Below are positions 39,975 through 50,715 of a DNA stretch of 64,000 nt, one piece after another; positions within the stretch are counted from its first letter, which is position 1, and each line of letters begins with the position of its first letter. Made by a program: the position numbers and the translations under genes. The DNA is from Microbacterium sp. C5A9 (GTDB taxonomy: Bacteria; Actinomycetota; Actinomycetes; Actinomycetales; Microbacteriaceae). The stretch lies in the NCBI RefSeq assembly GCF_022627955.1, contig NZ_JABXGD010000002.1:1-64000 (forward strand). The letters are read 5' to 3'. The notes beneath the pieces were generated by a model. The model worked only from the letters and a program-made list of their open reading frames with translations. It had not been told where the DNA came from and did not search any database.

Positions 39975-40655
39975 ATGACCTCACGCATTCTCGTGGTCGA
40001 CGACGACATCGCGCTTGCCGAGATGATCGGCATCGTGCTCCGTACGGAGGGCTTCGAGCCGGTGTTCTGCGCCGACGGTGCGCGGGCCGTCGATGAGTGG
40101 CGCACCCAGCGCCCCGATCTCGTGCTGCTCGACCTCATGCTCCCCGGCATGGACGGCATCGAGATCTGCACGCGGATCCGCGCGGAGTCGGGCGTCCCCG
40201 TCATCATGCTCACGGCCCGCAGCGACACGGCCGACGTGGTCAGGGGGCTCGAGGTCGGCGCTGACGACTACATCGTCAAGCCGTTCAATCCCAAAGAGCT
40301 CGTGGCGCGCATCCGCACCCGTCTCCGCCCGACACCCCAGACGGTCGGCGAACAGCTGCGTGTCGGAGACCTCACCGTCGACGTCGATGCACACGAGGTG
40401 CGCCGCGAGGGGGCCCCGATCGCCCTCACGCCGCTGGAGTTCCAGTTGCTCGTCGCCCTGGCCTCGAAGCCGCAGCAGGTCTTCTCCCGCGAGATGCTCC
40501 TGGAGCAGGTCTGGGGCTACCACTACAAGGCCGATACGAGGCTCGTGAACGTGCACGTGCAGCGTCTGCGCGCGAAGGTCGAGCTCGACCCGGACAATCC
40601 GAAGATCGTCATGACGGTCCGTGGCGTCGGCTATCGCGCCGGCAGCGCGGGCTAG
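39975..40655 (+). CDS. mtrA: Two-component response regulator MtrA
   Basis: OmpR/PhoB-type regulator of 226 residues. The receiver domain shows VVDDD at 8-11, the phosphoacceptor D53 in PDLVLLDLMLPGMDG, and the switch Lys in IVKPFNPKEL near residue 104. The winged-helix DNA-binding domain includes ALTPLEFQLLVALASKPQQVFSRE and NVHVQRLRAKVE. MtrA controls cell-wall hydrolases, division and osmotic responses in Actinobacteria. It starts 97 nt from the divergent membrane-protein gene and is followed by mtrB after 7 nt. Confidence 0.97.
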   Translation: MTSRILVVDDDIALAEMIGIVLRTEGFEPVFCADGARAVDEWRTQRPDLVLLDLMLPGMDGIEICTRIRAESGVPVIMLTARSDTADVVRGLEVGADDYIVKPFNPKELVARIRTRLRPTPQTVGEQLRVGDLTVDVDAHEVRREGAPIALTPLEFQLLVALASKPQQVFSREMLLEQVWGYHYKADTRLVNVHVQRLRAKVELDPDNPKIVMTVRGVGYRAGSAG

Positions 40656-40662
40656 GCGTTCG

Positions 40663-42345
40663 ATGGTCGCGACGACGGCGACGACCACGGCGGTCGCGGT
40701 CCTTCGCGACTGGCGGGGCTGGCCGACCGTCTTGGGGGCGCTGTGGCGGCGATCGTTGCGCTTCCGGACTCTGACGATCACTCTTCTCCTCACGTCCACC
40801 GCCATCCTGATCACCTGCGTGACGATGGCTCTCGTCATCCAGAACGATCTGTTCGAGTCCCGCAAGAACGAAGCGCTCGAAGATGCCGTGAGATCGGTCA
40901 ACCTCGCTCAGATGACTCTCGACTCGGCGGCGCTGAGCGACGATCCGGTCGCTCTGCAGGAGCTCTGGGACAGTGTTCAGGCCGATCTGCGGCGCTACTC
41001 GACCGCCGAGGGGTTCGCCGGCATCCGCGTCGAGGATGCGGACGCCGACGCGGTCTCGCTGAACGGCTTCACCGCCGGGCTGAGCCTGAACAGCATCAGC
41101 CCGGCGCTCCGCAACCGGGTCGTGCAGTTCGACGACCGGCAGTCCTGGCAGTCGGTGTCGCTCGAGGTCGGCGGACGCGCCGTGCCGGGCATCATCGTCG
41201 GACAGCAGCTGCAGGTACCCGAAGCCGGGCCGTTCGAGGTGTACTTCGCCTACGACCTCGCGGATGCCGACAACACGCTCACCTTCGTGCAGCGCACGCT
41301 CTGGATCGCCGGAATCGGCCTCGTCGCGATCGTCGCGGTCATCTCGTTCATCGTGGTGCGCTCGGTCTCGACGCCGATCGTCGAAGCCGCCGAGACCAGT
41401 GCGCGTCTGGCGTCCGGTGATCTCGGCGTGCGCATCGACGTGCACGGCGAAGACGAGATCGCGACGCTCGGCCGATCGTTCAATGCGATGGCCGACAGCA
41501 TCGAGGCGCAGATCAAGGAGCTCGGTGAGCTGTCGCTCGTGCAACAGCGCTTCGTCTCCGACGTCTCGCACGAGCTGCGCACACCCCTCACCACGATCCG
41601 GCTCGCCGCCGACATGCTGAACGACCAGCGTGGCGAGTTCGATCCGACGACCTCCCGCACGACCGAGCTTCTGCACACGCAGGTACAGCGGTTCGAGACT
41701 CTGCTCTCCGACCTGCTGGAGATCAGCAGGTACGACGCCGGTTCGGTGCAGCTCGAACTCGAGGCGACGAGCCTGGCGCACCTCGCCGAGGACATCATCG
41801 AGCAGATGAAGCCGCTCGCAGACGAGCGGGGCAGCGAGCTGCGGCTGGTGGCCCCCGGCGGCTATTCTCCGGTCGACATGGATCCGCGCCGGGTCCGTCG
41901 CGTCCTGCGCAACCTCATCGGCAACGCCATCGAGCACGGCGAGGGGCGCCCCATCGTCGTGACGGTCGACAGCAATCAGCACGCGGTCGCCGCGGGCGTG
42001 CACGACTTCGGGCTCGGCATGAACCCGGCGGATGCGGAACGCGTGTTCGATCGCTTCTGGCGCGCAGACCCTTCGCGGCAGCGCACGATCGGGGGCACCG
42101 GGCTCGGCCTGTCGATCGCTCTCGGCGACGCGACGCTGCACGGAGGAACGCTCGCGGTGTGGTCCGAGCTCGGGGTGGGGACGAACTTCGTGCTGACTCT
42201 TCCGCGGCGCGGAGGCGCGATCGACGGGCCGTCGCCGGTGTCGCTGGAGCCGCAGGAGCCGCTGGGCGAGCTCGGTGACGCCACCCAGCCCATCCGGCTC
42301 GCAGACCTCCCCGCCGAGCTGTTCGACGAACGGAGTCTCGAATGA
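40663..42345 (+). CDS. mtrB: Sensor histidine kinase MtrB
   Basis: Membrane histidine kinase of 560 residues partnering MtrA. It has a helix near residues 36-58, an extracytoplasmic domain of about 150 residues, a second helix near 215-238 (IAGIGLVAIVAVISFIVV), a HAMP linker, a HisKA domain with H303 in FVSDVSHELRTPL, and a HATPase_c domain with the N box LIGNAIEHGEG and G boxes DFGLGMNP and GGTGLGLSIAL. The ATG at 40663 is preferred to a GTG at 40621 inside mtrA. No strong ribosome site is visible, so coupling with mtrA is likely. Confidence 0.95.
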   Translation: MVATTATTTAVAVLRDWRGWPTVLGALWRRSLRFRTLTITLLLTSTAILITCVTMALVIQNDLFESRKNEALEDAVRSVNLAQMTLDSAALSDDPVALQELWDSVQADLRRYSTAEGFAGIRVEDADADAVSLNGFTAGLSLNSISPALRNRVVQFDDRQSWQSVSLEVGGRAVPGIIVGQQLQVPEAGPFEVYFAYDLADADNTLTFVQRTLWIAGIGLVAIVAVISFIVVRSVSTPIVEAAETSARLASGDLGVRIDVHGEDEIATLGRSFNAMADSIEAQIKELGELSLVQQRFVSDVSHELRTPLTTIRLAADMLNDQRGEFDPTTSRTTELLHTQVQRFETLLSDLLEISRYDAGSVQLELEATSLAHLAEDIIEQMKPLADERGSELRLVAPGGYSPVDMDPRRVRRVLRNLIGNAIEHGEGRPIVVTVDSNQHAVAAGVHDFGLGMNPADAERVFDRFWRADPSRQRTIGGTGLGLSIALGDATLHGGTLAVWSELGVGTNFVLTLPRRGGAIDGPSPVSLEPQEPLGELGDATQPIRLADLPAELFDERSLE

Positions 42346-44066
42346 CCTCTCGAGCTCGACGCGCGCTCGGCGCCGTGATGGTCACGGCCGCGCTGCTCGT
42401 GGTGACCGCATGCACCGGTCTGCCGACGACGGGCGACGTGCAGTCGGGGCTGGCGCTCGGCGCCTCGCCGGAGGATCCGGATTTCCTGCCACTGGCCTCC
42501 GGTCCGATCGAGGGGGCGGGTCCGTCGGCGATCGTGGAGGGCTTCATGGAGGCCGCGATCACGCCGGCCGACAACTGGGATACGGCCCGCAAGTTCCTGA
42601 CGCCTGAGATGGCGGCGTCGTGGCGACCGAACACCGGCGTGTCCATCGACGTCAGCGCGGACAGCAGATCCTTCACCTCGTCGATCGACGACGAGACCGA
42701 CGACGAGGCGGCAGACGGCGAGACCGCCGACGTGCGTGTGCAGTTCGAGCAGGTCGCGAGCGTCGACGGCACGGGAGCGTTCTCCCAGGCGGTCAGCGCG
42801 TCGAACTCCGCGTTCGTCGTGACCCGCACCGACGGCCAGTGGCGGATCTCCGAGGCGCCGGACGGGATCGTCATCGACGAGTCGCGATTCCCGCGCGTGT
42901 ACGGCGACTATGCCCTGCAGTACTACGACCAGACGTGGGAGCGGCTGGTCCCGGATGTGCGGTGGTTCCCCCGCCGCGTCACCATCGCGACGACGATCAC
43001 CCAGTCGCTGATCGGGGGCGCACCGAGCCCGTGGCTCGACCCCGCCGTACAGAGCGCGTTCCCGCCCGATGTGCAGATGGCGCGTGACGCGGTGCCCATC
43101 GATGCCGACCAGGTCGCCGACGTGGCGCTCAACCGCGAGGCGCTCAGCCTCGACGCGACGACCCTCGCACGCATGCGCACCCAGCTGCAGGAGACTCTGG
43201 CCGCGGCCGGCGTCCAGATCAACCAGGTGCGCTTCACCGTGGATGGTCGGGCGCTGGAGGCGGGCGTGGTCGAGATCGTCGACGTTCCGTCCGACGGAGG
43301 AGGAATCGTCCTCAAGGAGGGAGCTTTCGGGACCGTCGTGGGGAACCAGATCACCCCGATTCCCGGAGTCTCCGAGGAGATCCTCGGCATCACGCAACCC
43401 ATCCTGGCGATCGACGTCGCCGGGGACGACTCGCACGCGGCGATGCAGCTGGGGAACGGCCACGTCTACATCGCGGGCGACGGGCGCGTCGACGAGCTCG
43501 ATCCGCGTTCTTTCCTCGTGCGACCCTCCCTGGATCCGTATGACTACACCTGGTCGGTGCCGTCGAACGCTCCGTCGGCGCTGCTGGCCATCGGTGACGA
43601 TGTGGTGTCGCATCCGATCGCGGATGCATGGCCCGAGGCGTCGGAGGTCTCCGCCATTCGGGTGTCGGCGGACGGTGCACGGGTGGCGGCCGTCGTGATG
43701 GTCGGAGGGCAGCGGTGGGTCGTCGTCTCCGCCGTCGTACGCGACGACTCCGGCATACCGACGAGACTGGGCGAGACCGAGCGCGTGGCTCAGCTCGATG
43801 CGCCCGTGGCCGGCCTGGTGTGGCTGGGGTCAGACAGGGTCGGGCTCCTGGTCGACGGCGAGGATCGGACCGTCCTGACTCAGATCGTCGGAGGCAGTGG
43901 AACCACGGAGTCCGCTCCCAGCGGTGCAGTGTCGATCGCCGGCTCGCGATCCGCGGCGGGCATCCGGGTGCTCGGCGCGGAGGGAGCGGTGTATGCGCGC
44001 AGCGGATCGGCGTGGAGTGAGTTCACGGACGGCGTGATCGTGCTGGCCACGCGCGCGGGTCGCTGA
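42342..44066 (+). CDS. lpqB: Lipoprotein LpqB
   Basis: A 574-residue exported lipoprotein with a short signal peptide and lipobox LLVVTAC (lipidated C24). It contains a GerMN-like domain (about residues 190-320, with RFTVDGRALEAGVVEI) and a C-terminal beta-propeller-like half. In mycobacteria LpqB binds the MtrB extracellular region and modulates signalling; the overlap of its ATG with the mtrB stop (ATGA) keeps the three genes in fixed order. Confidence 0.93.
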   Translation: MTSRARRALGAVMVTAALLVVTACTGLPTTGDVQSGLALGASPEDPDFLPLASGPIEGAGPSAIVEGFMEAAITPADNWDTARKFLTPEMAASWRPNTGVSIDVSADSRSFTSSIDDETDDEAADGETADVRVQFEQVASVDGTGAFSQAVSASNSAFVVTRTDGQWRISEAPDGIVIDESRFPRVYGDYALQYYDQTWERLVPDVRWFPRRVTIATTITQSLIGGAPSPWLDPAVQSAFPPDVQMARDAVPIDADQVADVALNREALSLDATTLARMRTQLQETLAAAGVQINQVRFTVDGRALEAGVVEIVDVPSDGGGIVLKEGAFGTVVGNQITPIPGVSEEILGITQPILAIDVAGDDSHAAMQLGNGHVYIAGDGRVDELDPRSFLVRPSLDPYDYTWSVPSNAPSALLAIGDDVVSHPIADAWPEASEVSAIRVSADGARVAAVVMVGGQRWVVVSAVVRDDSGIPTRLGETERVAQLDAPVAGLVWLGSDRVGLLVDGEDRTVLTQIVGGSGTTESAPSGAVSIAGSRSAAGIRVLGAEGAVYARSGSAWSEFTDGVIVLATRAGR

Positions 44067-44172
44067 CCCGCATCGTTCTGCACGGTCGCGCCCGTTTGCA
44101 GGATGCCCACCCCTGCCGGGGTCTGCACGGATTCGGGACGCACGCCCACGGCTGCTGCGGGAGGCTCGGGGG

Positions 44173-44853
44173 ATGACCTCCTCCCGCCTGCGCGCCCTGG
44201 GATCCGAGATCCTCGCGTTCGTGCTCGCCGCCGTGTGCCCCGGGTGCGGTTCTCCCGAGACGACGCTCTGCGCGGCGTGCCGACAGAGTCTCCACGCGAC
44301 TCCCGTCGAGCTGACCACGCCAGGAGGGCTGGTGGTGCACGCGGCGCTCTCGTTCGACTCCGTGGCGGCGCGATGCATCCGACGCCTCAAGGACGGCGGA
44401 GAGACGATGCTCGCACGCCCCCTCGGCATCGCGCTCGCCGCGGCGATCGATGCCGCGCTGGAGCCGGGAGGCGGCAGGCCCCAGACCGTGGTGCCCGTGC
44501 CGACATCGCGCGCCGCCTTCCGTCGCCGAGGGTACCGGGTGCCGGAGCTGCTGATCCGGCACGCGGGCGCGGTGCCCCGCCGGGTGCTCCTGCAGCGTGC
44601 ACGGGGAGATCAGCGCGGCCTGGCCGCCGCAGAACGCGTGTCGAACGTTCGCGGAACGATGCGCGTCAGACGCCCGGACGAGGGGCGGCGGGTCGTGCTG
44701 GTCGACGACGTCATGACCACGGGAGCCACCCTCGACGAGGCGGCGGCCGTGCTGCGCCGCGCCGGTTATATCGTGATCGCGGCCGCCGTCCTGGCCGCCA
44801 CACCACGACACAGCGAACGCATCGTGAACACATCGGGGACACGGAGCAAATGA
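44173..44853 (+). CDS. ComF family phosphoribosyltransferase-like protein
   Basis: A 226-residue protein with an N-terminal zinc-finger-like Cys set (VCPGCGSPETTLCAACRQ) and a phosphoribosyltransferase fold ending in VVLVDDVMTTGATLDEA, the PRPP-binding signature. RLKDGGETML and VPVPTSRAAFRRRGYRV are further ComF segments. ComF proteins are linked to DNA uptake in competent bacteria; in Actinobacteria their role is unclear. It lies 106 nt after lpqB, in the gene order seen in mycobacteria. Confidence 0.9.
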   Translation: MTSSRLRALGSEILAFVLAAVCPGCGSPETTLCAACRQSLHATPVELTTPGGLVVHAALSFDSVAARCIRRLKDGGETMLARPLGIALAAAIDAALEPGGGRPQTVVPVPTSRAAFRRRGYRVPELLIRHAGAVPRRVLLQRARGDQRGLAAAERVSNVRGTMRVRRPDEGRRVVLVDDVMTTGATLDEAAAVLRRAGYIVIAAAVLAATPRHSERIVNTSGTRSK

Positions 44854-44856
44854 CCC

Positions 44857-44885
44857 GTGACATCCGTACCCAGGCGGACTACGGT
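44857..44885 (+). promoter_or_regulatory. Promoter of hpf (GTGACA-N17-TACGGT)
   Basis: A -35 GTGACA at 44857-44862 and a -10 TACGGT at 44880-44885 are separated by 17 nt in the gap after the comF-like gene. The leader would be about 54 nt, ending in AAGGAGG at 44935-44941. Confidence 0.55.
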
Positions 44886-44945
44886 GGGGGTTCAAGGCGA
44901 CCACGGTCCGCCCTTGGCCGGGAGGACCGGGACAAGGAGGCAGCA

Positions 44946-45602
44946 ATGGAAACAAGCATCGTTGGCGTCGGAGTGGGTATCACCGATCGCTTCCGAACCG
45001 TTGTCGAGGAGAAGATCGCCAAGGTCCAGACGCTTGCGTCGCGGGCGCAGCGGCTTGACGTGAAGGTCACTCACAGGGCGTACCGCAACGGTCGGGTTCC
45101 CGATGAGACCGTCGAGCTCACGCTGATCGGCAAAGGTCCGGTCGTTCGCGCGGAAGCAACGGACGGCGACAAGTTCGTCGCGCTCGACCTCGCGGTCGAC
45201 AAGATGTCCGAGCAGCTGCGCCGGGCGAAGGAGAAGCGGGTCGACGGTCGGCAGCATCCCCGCGGCGCACACTTCGAGAAGGGCAGTGGGGCTCTCGAGG
45301 GAATCGATGTCGAGCCGGCGTCGGCCGACATCCTGCACGCGGTCGCGACCGGAAGCGTGCCGATCCAGAACGACGAGGAAGAGGTCTACTCGCCCGTCGT
45401 GATCCGCACGAAGAGCTTCGACGCAGAATGGATGACCGTCGAAGAGGCGGTCGACCGGATGGAGCTCGTCGGGCACGACTTCTTCCTGTTCGTCGACGTC
45501 CGCTCCGATCACCCGAGCGTGGTCTACCGGCGCAAGGGATGGGACTACGGCGTCATCGCCCTGAGCACCCAGGCTCCGCCGTCCGAGGCACTCGCCTCCT
45601 GA
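44946..45602 (+). CDS. hpf: Ribosome hibernation promoting factor, long form
   Basis: A 218-residue long HPF/RaiA protein that dimerises 70S ribosomes into 100S particles during stress or stationary phase. The N-terminal ribosome-binding domain (METSIVGVGVGITDRFR to about residue 100) is followed by a linker and the C-terminal dimerisation domain with VIRTKSFDAEWMTVEEAVDRM, ELVGHDFFLFVDV and VVYRRKGWDYGVIAL. A strong AAGGAGG precedes the ATG. It has its own promoter and a GC-rich hairpin terminator, so it is expressed as a single gene. Confidence 0.95.
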   Translation: METSIVGVGVGITDRFRTVVEEKIAKVQTLASRAQRLDVKVTHRAYRNGRVPDETVELTLIGKGPVVRAEATDGDKFVALDLAVDKMSEQLRRAKEKRVDGRQHPRGAHFEKGSGALEGIDVEPASADILHAVATGSVPIQNDEEEVYSPVVIRTKSFDAEWMTVEEAVDRMELVGHDFFLFVDVRSDHPSVVYRRKGWDYGVIALSTQAPPSEALAS

Positions 45603-45620
45603 GACCGGGAACGACCGTAC

Positions 45621-45646
45621 GGCCCGGCCCCCTGAGGGGCCGGGCC
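45621..45646 (+). terminator. GC-rich hairpin terminator after hpf
   Basis: Perfect 11-bp stem (GGCCCGGCCCC) with a 4-nt loop, 19 nt after the hpf stop. No T-run follows; the convergent coiled-coil gene ends just beyond. Confidence 0.75.
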
Positions 45647-45666
45647 GCACGTATGTCAGCGTTCCG

Positions 45667-47007
45667 TCAGTCGAACATGCCGTCGAGAAGGCTGCCGATG
45701 ACGAGGCCTCCGAGGATTCCCGAGGCGATGTCGCCGCCGCCCCCGCGTCGACCGCCGCCACCCCAGCCGCCGCCTCCCCAGCCGTTGCCGCCGCCGCCCC
45801 AGCCGTCGTCCTGCGGGCGGGAGGAATCGATGTCGCGCTGGGCGAGCTGCAGCGCCTCCGACGCGAGGTGCGCCACGCGGCGTGCGCTCGAGAGCGCCTG
45901 CTCACGGGTGTCCTCTGCGGGAAGCAGGTCAGAGAGGTCGACGCGCAGGCGCTCCGCCTCGGCAAGGCGCGTCCGGGCGTCTGCGCCGATCCAACCGCGA
46001 TGACCGGCGATGAGCCCGCGTGCGACGCCCAGCTGACGGTCGGCGTCGTCGATGGCGTGCTGCACCTGCTGGATGCTCGGCAGCGGATTCTCCGCGCGGT
46101 GCCGAGCCTTCGCGATGGCGTCGTCGAGCGCGGTGTTGGCCGTCCGCAGCTGGGAGAGCTCCGCGAACGGATCGCCCGGAGTCCCCGCGGGCGTCAGCGC
46201 GGTGAGCGCCTGCTGCAGCGCCGTCACGGCCGAGGTGACGGCGGGAACCTGCGGTGCCGTCCTCGCGGCGATCAGGTCGCCGCGAGAGTCGGCCACGACC
46301 TCGGCCAGCGTCGATTCGGCGCGGAGGGCCTCGATCTCGAAGTCCTCGACGGCGTCGAGCAGGGCTGATGCTCGTCGGGTCGCCTCGGTCGCCGTCTCGA
46401 GGGCGAGGTTCGCCTCCTCGTTCTGCTTGGCTGCGCGGCGCCGCTCCGAGACATCGGCGCCGTGAGTGGCGAAGGCGATGAGCTGCTCGGCCTCGGCTGC
46501 GCTCGCCGTGATCTGGTGCATCGCCGAGGCGGAGTACCGGTCCGACAGTCGAGCCACTGTCTCGTTCGTGTGGGGGATGCGCTCGCTCAGCGCCGCCGCC
46601 TCGGCCCTGACCTGCGCGATGATCTCCGGAGCCCGGCGTACCTTCGAGACCGATTCGGCGAGGTCCGACGTCTTCTCGTCGAGAAGGTCCTGAGCCCAAT
46701 CGCAGAGCTGGATGATGCGCGCGTTGCGGGTTCGCAGCTCTTCGGGAGTGTCCGGGATCTCATCGTGGTTGAGCTGGTGCAGCTGGAAGGCTTCCCGCAG
46801 ATGCGTGCGGACGGCGGCGAGCGCCTTCTTGAGGTCGCCCGTGAGGGATTCGCCGAGCTCGGCTTCTGCGAAGACGAGCTCGTCCGACGTCGATCGGATC
46901 CGTTCGTCGGCGGCGACCAGGGACTGCTCGGCTCGGCGTGCCAGATCGGCGTCCTGTGCCGCCAGTGCTTCCTGTTCACGCTTGCGTCTGCCCCATATGC
47001 CTGCCAT
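45667..47007 (-). CDS. Coiled-coil protein with Gly/Trp-rich C-terminal tail
   Basis: A 446-residue protein. Residues about 10-370 are almost entirely helical with heptad-like Ala/Leu/Glu spacing, predicting long coiled coils. The C-terminus is a run of GGGGNGWGGGGWGGGG followed by IASGILGGLVIGSLLDGMFD, a possible membrane-inserting segment. This C-terminal layout is like that of actinobacterial TPM-domain proteins, but the N-terminal TPM domain and signal peptide are absent. The ATG lies 7 nt after TAGGAT. Function is unknown; a phage-shock- or scaffold-type membrane role is possible. Confidence 0.75.
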   Translation of the reverse strand: MAGIWGRRKREQEALAAQDADLARRAEQSLVAADERIRSTSDELVFAEAELGESLTGDLKKALAAVRTHLREAFQLHQLNHDEIPDTPEELRTRNARIIQLCDWAQDLLDEKTSDLAESVSKVRRAPEIIAQVRAEAAALSERIPHTNETVARLSDRYSASAMHQITASAAEAEQLIAFATHGADVSERRRAAKQNEEANLALETATEATRRASALLDAVEDFEIEALRAESTLAEVVADSRGDLIAARTAPQVPAVTSAVTALQQALTALTPAGTPGDPFAELSQLRTANTALDDAIAKARHRAENPLPSIQQVQHAIDDADRQLGVARGLIAGHRGWIGADARTRLAEAERLRVDLSDLLPAEDTREQALSSARRVAHLASEALQLAQRDIDSSRPQDDGWGGGGNGWGGGGWGGGGRRGGGGDIASGILGGLVIGSLLDGMFD

Positions 47008-47014
47008 AGCACCG

Positions 47015-47020
47015 ATCCTA
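47015..47020 (-). promoter_or_regulatory. -10 element (TAGGAT) for the coiled-coil gene
   Basis: Minus-strand hexamer ending 7 nt before the ATG at 47007; leaderless transcription expected. It lies in the 61-nt gap after padR. Confidence 0.5.
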
Positions 47021-47068
47021 GTTTCCCGGCGGGGTGCGCTGGCTGTGCATCCGCTTCAGGCGAACGGA

Positions 47069-47671
47069 TCAGACGAGCGCAGCGCTTCCGGTTCGCGTGG
47101 GCCGCCCGCGCTTGGGGCGGTCCGGGGTGAGGCCCAGCGCGAGTGCATGCTGGGGATGCTCCGCGAGCCGGGCCTCGACGTGGTCGAGCCATCGCAGTTC
47201 GGCATCGGCGCTGGCGAGCATCGAATCGACGACGAGCGACCAGGCGAGGCCCTCGGGTGTGCTGTCTTCCCGCGAAGATCGCAGACGGTGGAGGGATTCC
47301 AGATGAGAGCGCGACGCGTCGCGCTGGGAGGCGATCACGGCTGCGGCGTCGGACCCCGGAAGGGTGGCCGCGATGGTCACCTTGATGGCGAGCTCATCGC
47401 GCGTGGCCTGCCCCCGCTCCACGGGAGACGACATCCACCGTTCCACCTCGATCCGACCGGAGTCGGTGATCTCCCAGTACACGTGCCCCTGTGCGTCCGC
47501 CGCGCCGCGCGCGACCAGAGCGTCGCGTTCGAGACGTTCGAGCGTGTTGTAGATCTGCCCCACGTTGAGCGGCCAGACCGATCCGGTGCGGCGGTCGAAC
47601 TCGTGGCGCAGCTGATACCCGTAGCAGGGACCCTGCGCGAGGATCGAGAGCAGACTCTGACGCACCGACAT
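47069..47671 (-). CDS. PadR family transcriptional regulator
   Basis: A 200-residue regulator. The N-terminal winged helix shows SLLSILAQGPCYGYQLRHEF and GQIYNTLERLERDALV, followed by EITDSGRIEVERWM, the PadR signature. The C-terminal ~100 residues are helical (PadR C-terminal/Vir-type) and end in a basic tail. A strong AGGAGG precedes the ATG. PadR proteins usually repress nearby exporters or detoxifying genes; here the candidates are the coiled-coil gene downstream and itself. An AT-rich palindromic stretch lies at its promoter. Confidence 0.9.
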   Translation of the reverse strand: MSVRQSLLSILAQGPCYGYQLRHEFDRRTGSVWPLNVGQIYNTLERLERDALVARGAADAQGHVYWEITDSGRIEVERWMSSPVERGQATRDELAIKVTIAATLPGSDAAAVIASQRDASRSHLESLHRLRSSREDSTPEGLAWSLVVDSMLASADAELRWLDHVEARLAEHPQHALALGLTPDRPKRGRPTRTGSAALV

Positions 47672-47690
47672 GTCGACCTCCTGTGTCGTC

Positions 47691-47708
47691 GATCAATATA
47701 TACATACC
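47691..47708. promoter_or_regulatory. AT-rich candidate PadR operator/promoter
   Basis: GATCAATATATACATACC is strikingly AT-rich for this chromosome and lies 20-37 nt upstream of padR. Read on the minus strand it contains ATGTATATATTGAT, resembling the ATGT/ACAT half-sites recognised by PadR proteins and overlapping a plausible -10. Confidence 0.4.
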
Positions 47709-47760
47709 GGGAAAAGTTCGCCGTGAGCGCCATGCAGGCGACGTGGAGGTCACGGCCCGG

Positions 47761-47766
47761 TAACAT
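47761..47766 (+). promoter_or_regulatory. -10 element (TAACAT) for secA
   Basis: A TANNNT hexamer 68 nt before the secA GTG; the -35 position is weak. The leader would be about 60 nt with AGGGAG near its end. Confidence 0.4.
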
Positions 47767-47834
47767 GACAAGGTATGCCTGGTGCGCGCCCGAACTGCGG
47801 TGCCGCCGGAACCATCGACAGGGAGATGACATCT

Positions 47835-50648
<2,814 letters not shown>

Positions 50649-50656
50649 CAGCGCAT

Positions 50657-50697
50657 CGCGAAGAGGGGCTGATCCGTGGGATCAGCCCCTCTTCGCG
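50657..50697 (+). terminator. Hairpin terminator after secA
   Basis: Perfect 19-bp stem (arms 50657-50675 and 50679-50697) with a 3-nt loop, 8 nt after the secA stop, followed by a short T-containing stretch that also carries the next gene's -10. Confidence 0.85.
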
Positions 50698-50703
50698 TCA
50701 TTG

Positions 50704-50709
50704 TAGGCT
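50704..50709 (+). promoter_or_regulatory. -10 element (TAGGCT) for the aminotransferase
   Basis: Ends 6 nt before the ATG at 50716; leaderless transcription expected. The -35 region would fall inside the secA terminator hairpin. Confidence 0.5.
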
Positions 50710-50715
50710 TGCTCA

